Of a DNA stretch of 64,000 nucleotides, positions 9,396-18,115 are shown one piece after another. A program made the position numbers and the translations under genes. Position 1 is the stretch's first letter. Each line of letters opens with the position of its first letter. The DNA is from Microbacteriaceae bacterium (GTDB taxonomy: Bacteria; Actinomycetota; Actinomycetes; Actinomycetales; Microbacteriaceae), in the NCBI GenBank assembly GCA_025463565.1, contig JAODAT010000075.1, positions 1 to 64,000 on the forward strand. The letters run 5' to 3'. Under the pieces are notes generated by a model. It was given only the letters and a program-made list of their open reading frames with translations, did not search any database and had not been told where the DNA came from.

Positions 9396-10219
9396 GATTT
9401 CACCAGCTGCATCGCTTTGGCCAGTCCTCTCAGGTACGGGTGCTGCGGATCGGTGAACATCTCATCGACGGTGCCGAGACCGATCAGGATCCCGTCCTGC
9501 ATGACGGCGAGGCGGCTGGAGATGCTGGTCGCCACGCCGAGGTCGCTGGAGATGACGATGGCGGAGAAATCGCGCTCCTCGCGCAGGTCGCGCAGCGCCT
9601 CCAGCACGCCATCGCGCACGCCGATGTCGACGCCCCGGGTCGGCTCGTCAGCGATGAGCAGCACCGGCTCGAGGATGAGCGCCCGCGCCAGGGCGACGCG
9701 CTGGCGCTGGCCGCTGCTCAGCTCCCACGGCATCCGTTCGATCGCGCTGAGCGGCAGGCGCAGCAGGTCGATGAGGTACGCAACCGCGTCCTGGGCTTCG
9801 CGCGGGTCGAAGCGCCGGTCGCGGCGGAAGATCGGTTCAGCGACGTTCTCGCCGACGGTGAGTGTGGAGTTGAGCCGCTCTGCGCCGTCCTGCCGGAGGA
9901 AGCCGACGCGCAGCGTCACATCGTCGCGGTCACGGACGCCGATACCGCGCATCTCGTGCCCGAGCACGCTGAGCGCGCCGCCACAGATCGAGGGAACTCC
10001 CGACCCTGGCAGCCCGGAACCCGCTTCGCCGGCCATCGCCATCGCCAGGGTCGACTTGCCCGCCCCGGACTCCCCCACGAGCCCCAGGATCTCCCCCGGC
10101 AGTACATCCAGGCTGACGCCACGGACGGCGACCACCTCGGACGGAAGACCGTTCGAACGGTAGTGGACCGAGACGTCCCGCGCCCTAACCATCTCGTGCG
10201 GGGCGGGGTTGCTGGCCAT
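9392..10219 (-). CDS. ABC transporter ATP-binding protein (oligopeptide/Ni type)
   Basis: Walker A GESGAGKST; ELSSGQRQRVALARAL; LLIADEPTRGVD; no permease adjacent. Confidence 0.88.
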   Translation of the reverse strand: MASNPAPHEMVRARDVSVHYRSNGLPSEVVAVRGVSLDVLPGEILGLVGESGAGKSTLAMAMAGEAGSGLPGSGVPSICGGALSVLGHEMRGIGVRDRDDVTLRVGFLRQDGAERLNSTLTVGENVAEPIFRRDRRFDPREAQDAVAYLIDLLRLPLSAIERMPWELSSGQRQRVALARALILEPVLLIADEPTRGVDIGVRDGVLEALRDLREERDFSAIVISSDLGVATSISSRLAVMQDGILIGLGTVDEMFTDPQHPYLRGLAKAMQLVKS

Positions 10220-10246
10220 GGAATCAGTATGCCTGACGCGCCCGCC

Positions 10247-12121
10247 TCATTCGGGCTGGAGTGCGCGCCGTTCCGTCTCGAGTCGTACGATCTGCACCTG
10301 CAGTTCGCGATACTTCGCCGGTTCGGTCGCCTGGTCGGTGCGCTGCGCCTGGCGCATCAGGTCAGTCTTCAGTCTCAGCAGCTCGCGCTCGATGATGTCG
10401 ATCGTGATCGCGGTGCAATACGCGCCGACGTCCTTCGTGGGGCCGAGCGGAATGGGAGCGACCACCAGCTCCTTCACCAGGGTGGAGAGCGACGCCGGCA
10501 CCTCGGAGGCAACGCGATCGACCCAGTCCGGCCGTCCGAAGGTGTCAAGGCTCACGAAGATGCCGTCGCGCACGGCGGCGAGGTTCGGGTTCTGGAATGC
10601 CACCTGGCTGGCGCGGCGCACCAGGTCGATGCCCACGGAATTCGGATGCTGCAGGATCGCCATGAGAGCGTCGCGCTCGAGGCGCGTGGCGGGGTCGGTC
10701 GGCAAGTCGACCACGCTCACGCCACCCTCGGCCGGCTGCGGCTGCGCTTCCGGCTCCGCATAGCGCGGGCGAGACGGCTCGGCCGGTTTCGATTTCGCTT
10801 CGGTGACGGCGCGGCTGACCTCGGCGACATCCAGCCCCAGCCAGCCCGCCAGGTTGCGCACATAGCCGCTGGTGAGGGCCTGGTCGCGAATGCCGCCGAT
10901 GACCGGAGCGGCTGCACGCAGCGCAGCCACTCGACCCTCCACCGTGTCGAGGTCGTAGTCGGCGAGCACACGGCGAACCATGAACTCGAACATCGGCTTC
11001 TTCGACTCGACCAGGCGCCGCACCGCGTCGTCGCCGCGTTTGAGGCGCAGGTCGCAGGGATCGAGACCGTCGGGTGCGACCGCGACGAAGGTCTGGGCGG
11101 CGAAACGCTGCTCCTCGACGAACGCCCGGCTGGCCGCCTTCTGCCCGGCCTCATCGGGGTCGAAGGTGAAGATCACCTCGCCGAGACCGGTCGTGTTCGC
11201 GTTCTCGACGTCGCCGAGCACCCGGCGGATCACCTTGATGTGATCGACGCCGAAGGAGGTGCCGCAGGTGGCGACCGCCGTCGTGACACCCGCGAGATGG
11301 CACGCCATCACATCGGTATAGCCCTCCACCACCACGACCTGGCGGCCACGCGAGATGTCGCGCTTCGCGAGGTCGAGCCCGTAGAGCACTTGGGACTTGT
11401 GGTAGACCGCCGTCTCGGGGGTGTTGAGGTATTTGGGGCCCTGGTCATCATCCAGCAGCCTGCGCGCCCCGAAGCCGAGAGTCTGCCCGGTGACGTCGCG
11501 GATCGGCCACACCAGCCGGCCGCGGAAGCGGTCGTAGGTGCCGCGGTCGCCCTGGCCGAGGAGACCCGCGGCGAGCAGCTCCGCCTCGCTGTAGCCGAGC
11601 GTGGCGAGGTGCCTGGTGAGCGCGCCGGAGTTCTTCGGCGCGAAGCCGACACCGAACCGCTGGGCGGCGGACGCGTCGAAACCCCGCTCCTTGAGAAAGG
11701 CCTGCCCGATCGCGGCCTCCGGAGCGGCGAGCTGGGCGACGAAGAAATCGGCGGCCGCGGCGTTCGCACCGAGCAGCCGCGCGCGGTTGCCGTGGTCGGC
11801 GTTGGCCTGGCCGCCGTCCTCGTAGTGCAGCTCGTAGCCGATGCGGGCGGCCATCCGCTCCACGGCCTCCTGGAACGTCGTGTGGTCCATCTTCTGCAGG
11901 AAGCTGAAAACGTCGCCATCCTCGCCGCAGCCGAAGCAGTGATAGCGACCCACCTGCGGCCGCACGTGGAAGCTGGGGCTGCGCTCGTCGTGGAACGGGC
12001 AGAGGCCCTTCAGCGAGCCGACGCCGGCGCCCTTCAGCGTCACGTAGTCGCCGACGATGTCCGCGATGTTGACGCGCGACCGGACCTCGTCGATATCGCT
12101 GCGTTTGATCAGGCCGGGCAC
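10247..12121 (-). CDS. dnaG: DNA primase
   Basis: CPFHDERSPSFHVRPQVGRYHCFGCGEDGDVFSFLQ zinc domain; TOPRIM VVEGYTDVMACH; GTG start at 12121. Confidence 0.97.
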   Translation of the reverse strand: MPGLIKRSDIDEVRSRVNIADIVGDYVTLKGAGVGSLKGLCPFHDERSPSFHVRPQVGRYHCFGCGEDGDVFSFLQKMDHTTFQEAVERMAARIGYELHYEDGGQANADHGNRARLLGANAAAADFFVAQLAAPEAAIGQAFLKERGFDASAAQRFGVGFAPKNSGALTRHLATLGYSEAELLAAGLLGQGDRGTYDRFRGRLVWPIRDVTGQTLGFGARRLLDDDQGPKYLNTPETAVYHKSQVLYGLDLAKRDISRGRQVVVVEGYTDVMACHLAGVTTAVATCGTSFGVDHIKVIRRVLGDVENANTTGLGEVIFTFDPDEAGQKAASRAFVEEQRFAAQTFVAVAPDGLDPCDLRLKRGDDAVRRLVESKKPMFEFMVRRVLADYDLDTVEGRVAALRAAAPVIGGIRDQALTSGYVRNLAGWLGLDVAEVSRAVTEAKSKPAEPSRPRYAEPEAQPQPAEGGVSVVDLPTDPATRLERDALMAILQHPNSVGIDLVRRASQVAFQNPNLAAVRDGIFVSLDTFGRPDWVDRVASEVPASLSTLVKELVVAPIPLGPTKDVGAYCTAITIDIIERELLRLKTDLMRQAQRTDQATEPAKYRELQVQIVRLETERRALQPE

Positions 12122-12188
12122 ACGCCCATTGTAAGTTCGGGCGGCGACCCCGGCCGCCGCCGGGTCCACATCCGTGCGCCCTGCTTTC

Positions 12189-12268
12189 GGAAATTCAGGA
12201 CTTTGGTTCGAGAACCGCCCTTGGAGGAATCAGCCCAGCCGGAACCGTGACCAAAGTCCTGAATTTCC
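12189..12268. repeat. IR element #2 (80 bp)
   Basis: Perfect 18-bp arms, 44-bp interior. Confidence 0.95.
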
Positions 12269-12282
12269 GAAGGTGCGGCGGA

Positions 12283-12696
12283 TCAGGCGAGCTGGATGGC
12301 GCAGGCCGCAGCAAGAGCCGTCGTGTCTTCGAGCACCTCGTCGTTCGTCATCCGGCCCCAGCGCAGCGTCGCCCACTGGCTCGCGACGTTGCGATACGGC
12401 GAGCCGTCGCGCAGAGTGGCTGAGATGGCCAGCCTGACCACCACGCGGGTGTTCCAGGGCGGCCCGGCGGCCACGACATCCGTCAGTCTCATTGTCAGTC
12501 CCGGGAAGATCTCGTACAGCCGCACGAACCACGCCTCGAAGGCGCCCCTGCCGCTCACGTCGGCGCTGATCGGGGTGTCGCCCAGGAAGCGGAAACGGAT
12601 GTCGGGGGCCGCGGTCGCGACCGCAACCGAGTACTCGCCGACGCCCACTTTCGCCCACAGCGCGCGCACCCGCTGCCTGACAATCGCGTGATACAT
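12283..12696 (-). CDS. SnoaL-like / NTF2-fold protein
   Basis: 137 aa, start MYHAIVRQRVRALWAKVGVGEY; ...RFRFLGDTPISADVSGRGAFEAWFVRLYEIFPGL. Confidence 0.7.
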   Translation of the reverse strand: MYHAIVRQRVRALWAKVGVGEYSVAVATAAPDIRFRFLGDTPISADVSGRGAFEAWFVRLYEIFPGLTMRLTDVVAAGPPWNTRVVVRLAISATLRDGSPYRNVASQWATLRWGRMTNDEVLEDTTALAAACAIQLA

Positions 12697-12704
12697 GGCA
12701 CCTC

Positions 12705-12724
12705 TTGTTATCGGCCGATAACAA
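12705..12724. promoter_or_regulatory. 20-bp perfect palindrome, candidate operator
   Basis: TTGTTATCGGCCGATAACAA, 8 bp upstream of the SnoaL-like ATG. Confidence 0.65.
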
Positions 12725-12743
12725 ACCCTAGCGCCCCTCCTGC

Positions 12744-12835
12744 GGAAATTCAGGACTTTGGTTTCGCGCAGGCGCGCGCGGTCGCGTATCTGCGGGGGCT
12801 GCCGAACCGGCACCGCGCCAAAGTCCTGAATTTCC
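12744..12835. repeat. IR element #3 (92 bp)
   Basis: Perfect 18-bp arms, 56-bp interior. Confidence 0.95.
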
Positions 12836-12851
12836 GCAATGGCTGTGCGGG

Positions 12852-14093
12852 TCAGCGCACCAGGCGCTCGTGCCACGACATGGCGGACTGGTCGGTGAGC
12901 GACGCGACCTGGTCGACGACCGCGCGCTTGCGGCCCGCATCCGTGGTTGCGGCACGCCAGTCGTCGGCGAAGCCGACATCGAGGTGCTCGTCGCCGGCGG
13001 CGAGCAGCGTGTCCGCCAGCTCGGTGAGCGTGGTGCGCTGCTGCGTGTAAATGGGCTGGCGGGTGTTTCGCGACATGACGAAGGCGGCGACGATGCCCTT
13101 CAGAACCGCGATCTCGGCCTGGATCTCCCGCGGAACGACGATGCCCGCATTGAACCGGATGAGGCTGTCCAGCGGGTGAGCGGCCCGCGTCGCCTGCACG
13201 GCCGACTGCGCGAACCGGCCGATGAGCTGCGAGGTGAGGTTCTTCAGACGGCCCTGCGCGACACGGCTGCCGTCCCAGTCGTCGAGCCAGACATCCAGGG
13301 AGTCGAGGCGGTCGAACGCGGCGATCAGCTCGTCGTGATCGAACTCGCCGCCGATCCAGGCGAACATCGACTCGACCAGCTCGTCGTGGCCGGTGCGTGC
13401 GCCGACGGCGGCGACGTCCACATAGTCGTTCACCACGGCATCCTCGAAATCGTGTACGGAGTATGCGATGTCGTCGGAGAGATCCATCACCTGGGCCTCG
13501 ATGCACAGGGTGCGCTCGGGCGCGCCATCGCGCAGCCAGCGGAACGCCTCGGCATCGTCACTGTAGAAGCCGAACTTGGCACGTCCGCTCGGGTCGTCGA
13601 CGCTCGAGGATTCCGGCCACGGGTACTTGCAGCTGGCGTCGAGACTCGCGCGGGTCAGGTTGAGCCCGTAGGAGTGTCCATCAGCGCCGAACACCTTCGG
13701 CTCGATGCGGGTGAGCACCCGGAGGGTCTGGGCGTTGCCCTCGAAGCCTCCGATGTCGGCGGCCCAGACGTTGAGCGCGCGCTCGCCGTTGTGACCGAAT
13801 GGCGGATGCCCGAGGTCGTGGGCAAGGCAGGCGGTGTCGACGACATCCGGGTCGAGCCCGAGGCTGGTGGCCAGTTCGCGCCCCACCTGCGCCACCTCGA
13901 GGGAGTGCGTGAGGCGGTTGCGGGCGAAGTCGACGCCGGCGGTCGGGCTCAGAACCTGCGTCTTCGCGGCGAGCCGGCGCAGCGCGCTCGAGTGCAGCAG
14001 GCGGGCGCGGTCGCGGGCGAAATCGCTGCGGCGGCTGGAGTGCTCCTCGGGAAACCAGCGCGCAGTGTCGTGCGGCCCGTAAGACTCAGCCAC
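12852..14093 (-). CDS. dgt: deoxyguanosinetriphosphate triphosphohydrolase
   Basis: RNRLTHSLEVAQVGRELA, CLAHDLGHPPFGHNGE; GTG start overlaps dusB stop (GGTGGCTGA). Confidence 0.93.
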   Translation of the reverse strand: MAESYGPHDTARWFPEEHSSRRSDFARDRARLLHSSALRRLAAKTQVLSPTAGVDFARNRLTHSLEVAQVGRELATSLGLDPDVVDTACLAHDLGHPPFGHNGERALNVWAADIGGFEGNAQTLRVLTRIEPKVFGADGHSYGLNLTRASLDASCKYPWPESSSVDDPSGRAKFGFYSDDAEAFRWLRDGAPERTLCIEAQVMDLSDDIAYSVHDFEDAVVNDYVDVAAVGARTGHDELVESMFAWIGGEFDHDELIAAFDRLDSLDVWLDDWDGSRVAQGRLKNLTSQLIGRFAQSAVQATRAAHPLDSLIRFNAGIVVPREIQAEIAVLKGIVAAFVMSRNTRQPIYTQQRTTLTELADTLLAAGDEHLDVGFADDWRAATTDAGRKRAVVDQVASLTDQSAMSWHERLVR

Positions 14094-15243
14094 CACTGTT
14101 GTGCAGTTCTGCCTCGGCCACTTCTGCCCGGCGAGTGTCATCCAGTTCGCGACTCAGCAGCCAGCCGTCCGGCAGTGACGGGCGCTTCGGGGTGCCGGCA
14201 CGGCCGCGCGGGCCTTCCGCATCGGCACCCGGGTACGGCTGGTTCCAGTCCAGTTCACCGAGCAGATCGTCCATTTGCTGCAGACTCTCGACGGTCGCGA
14301 GCTTCGCTCGGATATCGCCACCCACCGGGTAGCCCTTGAAGTACCAGGCGATGTGCTTGCGGATGTCGCGGCAGGCATGATCTTCGTCACCGTCGAAGAA
14401 GTCGACGAGAAGCTCCGCGTGCCGGCGGAGGGTCGCGGCCACGACGCCGAGCGACGGGTACTGGCTCTCGCCGCGACCTCCGAACGCAGAACTCAGGTCC
14501 CCGAACAGCCACGGCCGCCCGAGGCAGCCGCGCCCGACGACGACGCCATCACAGCCGGTCTCGTCGACCATCCGCACGGCGTCCTCGCCCGACCAGATGT
14601 CACCGTTGCCGAGAACCGGAACGCTGGAAATTGTTTCTTTCAGTCGCGCGATCGCCGACCAGTCGGCGTGCCCGCTGTAGAACTCGGACGCCGTACGCGC
14701 GTGCAGTGCGATGCTCGCCACCCCTGCGCCCTCGGCGATGCGACCGGCCTCGAGGTAGGTGAGGTGATCGGAGTCGATTCCCTTGCGCATCTTGATGGTG
14801 AGCGGCAGATCGCCCGCGGCCTTCACAGCGCCCTCGACGATGTCACGGAACAGGTCGAGCTTCCAGGGAAGCGCCGCTCCCCCGCCCTTGCGCGTGACCT
14901 TCGGCACCGGGCATCCGAAATTCAAGTCGATGTGGTCGGCGCGATCTTCGGCGACCAGCATCGTGACCGCGTCCGCGACGGTCTTCGGGTCGACACCGTA
15001 GAGCTGGATGCTGCGCGGCGTCTCCGACTCGTGATGCTTGATCAGCCGCATCGACCCCTCGGTGCGTTCGACCAGGGCCCGGCTGGTGATCATCTCGGAG
15101 ACGTACAGGCCGGCGCCGAACTCGCGACAGAGCCGCCGAAATGCCGTGTTGGTGATGCCCGCCATCGGCGCGAGCACGACAGGCACCGACAACGCGAGGT
15201 TGCCGATCTGTAGCTTCTTAGCCGGGGCTGCGGTGACGGTCAC
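14086..15243 (-). CDS. dusB: tRNA-dihydrouridine synthase
   Basis: VVLAPMAGITNTAFRRLCREFGAGLYVSEM; DLNFGCPVPKVTRKGGGAAL. Confidence 0.95.
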   Translation of the reverse strand: MTVTAAPAKKLQIGNLALSVPVVLAPMAGITNTAFRRLCREFGAGLYVSEMITSRALVERTEGSMRLIKHHESETPRSIQLYGVDPKTVADAVTMLVAEDRADHIDLNFGCPVPKVTRKGGGAALPWKLDLFRDIVEGAVKAAGDLPLTIKMRKGIDSDHLTYLEAGRIAEGAGVASIALHARTASEFYSGHADWSAIARLKETISSVPVLGNGDIWSGEDAVRMVDETGCDGVVVGRGCLGRPWLFGDLSSAFGGRGESQYPSLGVVAATLRRHAELLVDFFDGDEDHACRDIRKHIAWYFKGYPVGGDIRAKLATVESLQQMDDLLGELDWNQPYPGADAEGPRGRAGTPKRPSLPDGWLLSRELDDTRRAEVAEAELHNSGG

Positions 15244-15297
15244 CCTGCAATTCTCGCAGGGATATCGGGGACACGCCTCCGGCCGTCGATATACAAC

Positions 15298-15356
15298 GTG
15301 TCCCGCCGCCTTCCGGTGCGATTCGGGGATTCGCTCTTCAGATGGCGGCGGGACAC
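15298..15356. repeat. 13-bp perfect inverted repeat, 33-nt spacer
   Basis: GTGTCCCGCCGCC ... GGCGGCGGGACAC in the dusB-marR intergenic region. Confidence 0.85.
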
Positions 15357-15487
15357 TTCAGTGATCTCAATGGCTGGGAACTTGATCGATCGCTCGCGGC
15401 CCTTCGGGTAGGCCGGATGCTGTTGCGCGCACGATTTCCTTTCCCAGCGTGTCCCCCAAAAAGCGGACTTATCATTGTTTGATCGCT

Positions 15488-15515
15488 ATGTAAAACTTAC
15501 ATCAAGTATCTTGAT
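15488..15515. promoter_or_regulatory. overlapping palindromes, candidate MarR operator
   Basis: ATGTAA-AAC-TTACAT (15488-15502) and ATCAAG-TAT-CTTGAT (15501-15515) upstream of the MarR gene. Confidence 0.6.
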
Positions 15516-15604
15516 TGTCAAGCTTTATTCTTCCCAAGCTTCTCGAACGATAATCTTCTTGCAGGGAAGCAGTCCTTCGATCCACCGAGAAAGGCCCCGA
15601 CCCG

Positions 15605-16096
15605 ATGACCGCTGACATATCTCCGCCCGTCCCTCCGGCCAGCGACGCGAACGCCACCCTTTGGGAGCTGACAACGGCAGGCATCGCGCTCGTTCGCAGC
15701 ATCGAAAGCCTCCGTGCTTACGTCGCAGCTAAGGAGAGCATCGGCACGACCGAGATGCGCGCGCTCGCTCGCGTTGCCGAAGCAGACCGACTGACCCCGA
15801 AACAGCTCGCGACCTCCCTCGGACTCACGACGGGAGCGGTGACTGCAGTTGCGGACCGGCTGGTCACGAGCGGACTGCTCGCGCGATACGCGCACCCGAC
15901 AGACAGAAGAAGCCTCCATCTCGAACTCACCGCGTCCGGCCAGAAGGTCATCGATCGCATCGGCGTCACCTTCCGCGACGCCATCACCGATGCGTCCCGC
16001 GATGCCACGGCTGAGCAAATCCACGAAACCGCCCGCCTCCTCCAGGCGACCGCTGCCCGCGTGCTCGAGATCGCCGGAAACGATATCGCGAGCTAG
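15605..16096 (+). CDS. MarR-family transcriptional regulator
   Basis: LTPKQLATSLGLTTGAVTAVADRLVTSGLLARYAHPTDRRSLHLELTASG. Confidence 0.9.
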   Translation: MTADISPPVPPASDANATLWELTTAGIALVRSIESLRAYVAAKESIGTTEMRALARVAEADRLTPKQLATSLGLTTGAVTAVADRLVTSGLLARYAHPTDRRSLHLELTASGQKVIDRIGVTFRDAITDASRDATAEQIHETARLLQATAARVLEIAGNDIAS

Positions 16097-16153
16097 CATC
16101 CGGCCGACATCGTTCCTGAGAGACTGTTCTCACCCACGAGAGCAGGAGAAACG

Positions 16154-16615
16154 ATGGCTGATGGCCGCGACCGGATGCTTTCCGACGCCGCACGGCGCGG
16201 CCTCGACATCGAGCTGGTCGAGCGCCCGGCGGCCGACAGCCTCGAAGGAGCCGCGGCCCTGCTCGGACTGACACCCCGCGACATCGTCAAGACCCTGGTT
16301 GTACGCGCGCACGACGGCAGCTACCTGTTCGCGCTCATTCCCGGCGACAAGCAGATCTCCTGGCCAAAGCTGCGTGCCGTCGTTGGCGTGAACAAACTCG
16401 CCCTCCCCTCCCCCGAGCTCGCGCTCGAGGCGACCGGGTTCGAGCGCGGAACCATCACCCCGATCGGGTCACTGGGAGACTGGCCGGTCTACGCGGATGC
16501 CTCGATCGTCGGCGCGCGGATCGCCCTCGGCGCCGGTGAACACGGATGGAGTGCGTTCGTCGACGCCGACGCGCTCATCGCTGTATACGGCGCGACCGTC
16601 GCAGATATCAGCTGA
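16154..16615 (+). CDS. YbaK/EbsC-family aminoacyl-tRNA deacylase
   Basis: SLEGAAALLGLTPRDIVKTLVVRAHDGSYLFALIPGDKQISWPKLRAVVG. Confidence 0.85.
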   Translation: MADGRDRMLSDAARRGLDIELVERPAADSLEGAAALLGLTPRDIVKTLVVRAHDGSYLFALIPGDKQISWPKLRAVVGVNKLALPSPELALEATGFERGTITPIGSLGDWPVYADASIVGARIALGAGEHGWSAFVDADALIAVYGATVADIS

Positions 16616-16690
16616 GCTTGCCCCGAAATGGGGTAACGAGGAATCGTCGACGGTCCCTAGGCTGGTCCCGCCGGATCGGGAGGGGACGCC

Positions 16691-17509
16691 ATGGATGCTT
16701 CGCGCGCGCCCGCCGCCGGATGGTACCCCGACCCTGCCGGAAGCCGACTGCTTCGCTGGTGGGACGGCCAGGCGTGGACCGACCATCTGCTCGATCCGAC
16801 CAACCCGCCGGCTTCGGCCGCGCCAGATCCCGTCTACGTACCGATGCGGTCCGCGCCCACATACCAACCAACCGAGCCGAGTCTCGAGAACGTCTCAACC
16901 AGCACGCGCGCGATCTGGATCATGGCGCTGTATCCGTTCTTCTCTTACGCGCTGACCTGGGCGGTCATCGCGATCACGAATACCCCCAATCCGACCCTGC
17001 TCGGCGTCATCTCCCTGACGACCCTGGTGCTCGAGGTGGCCACTGCGTTCCGCGATCATTCGGTGCTCCAGTCGCGGGGACTGCGCGCCGCGTCCGCGTG
17101 GTGGATCCTGCTCTCCCCGATCGCCTACCTGATCGCCCGGCGCATCCGGCTGAAGAAACTCGGAATCATCGCCAATGCTCCGGGCAACGTGTACGCACTC
17201 AGCCTCGTCGCAGGAGTGGCGCTCGCCTTCGTTGTCGCACCCCCGATCATCGCCAGATCCGCCGACACTGCGTCGATCGCGTCGCTGCAGACGCAGGCAG
17301 CCCTCGACCTCGAGCACCAGACCTCCACCGGCTGGACCGTAACCTGCCCGCAGGACGCGCCCGTCGAGACGGTGGCCGCCGTCTTCACCTGTCATGCGAC
17401 GGACACCACCGGCCACGCCGTCGACATCCAGGCGACCGTGGTGTTCGCGCGGCAATTCACCATCAAGCTGGAGCCGGCGAACGGCAGTGGCACGACGACC
17501 ACAACCTAG
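16691..17509 (+). CDS. DUF2510 membrane protein with C-terminal DUF4333-like domain
   Basis: AGWYPDPAGSRLLRWWDGQAWTDHL; TM segments; WTVTCPQDAPVETVAAVFTCHATD. Confidence 0.8.
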   Translation: MDASRAPAAGWYPDPAGSRLLRWWDGQAWTDHLLDPTNPPASAAPDPVYVPMRSAPTYQPTEPSLENVSTSTRAIWIMALYPFFSYALTWAVIAITNTPNPTLLGVISLTTLVLEVATAFRDHSVLQSRGLRAASAWWILLSPIAYLIARRIRLKKLGIIANAPGNVYALSLVAGVALAFVVAPPIIARSADTASIASLQTQAALDLEHQTSTGWTVTCPQDAPVETVAAVFTCHATDTTGHAVDIQATVVFARQFTIKLEPANGSGTTTTT

Positions 17510-17907
17510 CTGATCTCGTGCTGCTCGACCAGGCGCACCCCGTCCGAGCTGCTGAGCAGCGGGCCGCGCAGCCTCACACGCGCCAGGCAACCGGCGGTTT
17601 CGAGCAACCGGAACCACGCCACGTCGTCATCCGACACGACACTCGGCCCCGGACGCTCGAGAGTCACCGCGATCGAGTGGCACTCGGTGGCTTTCACGAC
17701 CTCCGAGAGAAAGGTTGAAAACGGTGCGGCATCGCGGCTGCTCGGCCGCGCCGGGATCGCCGTCGGCATCAGGATCGGCGACTGGATGTCATCCGCGTCC
17801 AGGAACATCAGCCAGAGCTGGCGCTCGCTGGCCGGGCCGACCAGGTCGGCAACCCTCGTGAGCAGTTGGTCTGGGGTGGTCACCGGTTCGCGCGAAGGAC
17901 GTTTCAT
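17506..17907 (-). CDS. hypothetical protein (133 aa)
   Basis: ORF; stop overlaps the convergent gene at CTAG. Confidence 0.6.
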   Translation of the reverse strand: MKRPSREPVTTPDQLLTRVADLVGPASERQLWLMFLDADDIQSPILMPTAIPARPSSRDAAPFSTFLSEVVKATECHSIAVTLERPGPSVVSDDDVAWFRLLETAGCLARVRLRGPLLSSSDGVRLVEQHEIS

Positions 17908-17977
17908 GCCCCCAACGCTGGCAGCGTGTCATTCTGCGATCGGGCGCCGTCGCCGATCTGTGTACAACCGAGATGAA

Positions 17978-18115
17978 TCAGACGTTGTCGTCGTCAAGAC
18001 GACGATTGACGACCGACTGCTCGTGGTGATCCGGAATCAGGCAGGCATCGCCTTCGCACGCGGCCGCAGTCGGGTCGCCCACGATCTGCAATGGCATCGT
18101 TACGGCATCCGTCAT
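17978..18115 (-). CDS. 45-aa two-cysteine small protein, translationally coupled to the DsbA-like gene
   Basis: Translated by hand: MTDAVTMPLQIVGDPTAAACEGDACLIPDHHEQSVVNRRLDDDNV*; ATGA overlap with the upstream stop; below the ORF-track cutoff. Confidence 0.65.
   Translation of the reverse strand: MTDAVTMPLQIVGDPTAAACEGDACLIPDHHEQSVVNRRLDDDNV

Noticed and set aside
755-12250. Very long plus-strand ORFs (755-2650, 5406-8348, 9440-12250)
   Set aside because: Antisense to well-supported genes (glycosyltransferase, kinase, dnaG); low-complexity Arg/Asp-rich translations typical of high-GC antisense frames.
12283-13506. 407-aa ORF covering the SnoaL-like gene and part of dgt
   Set aside because: The N-terminal two thirds is antisense-like Arg-rich sequence over dgt and element #3; the real start is the ATG at 12696 next to the palindrome.
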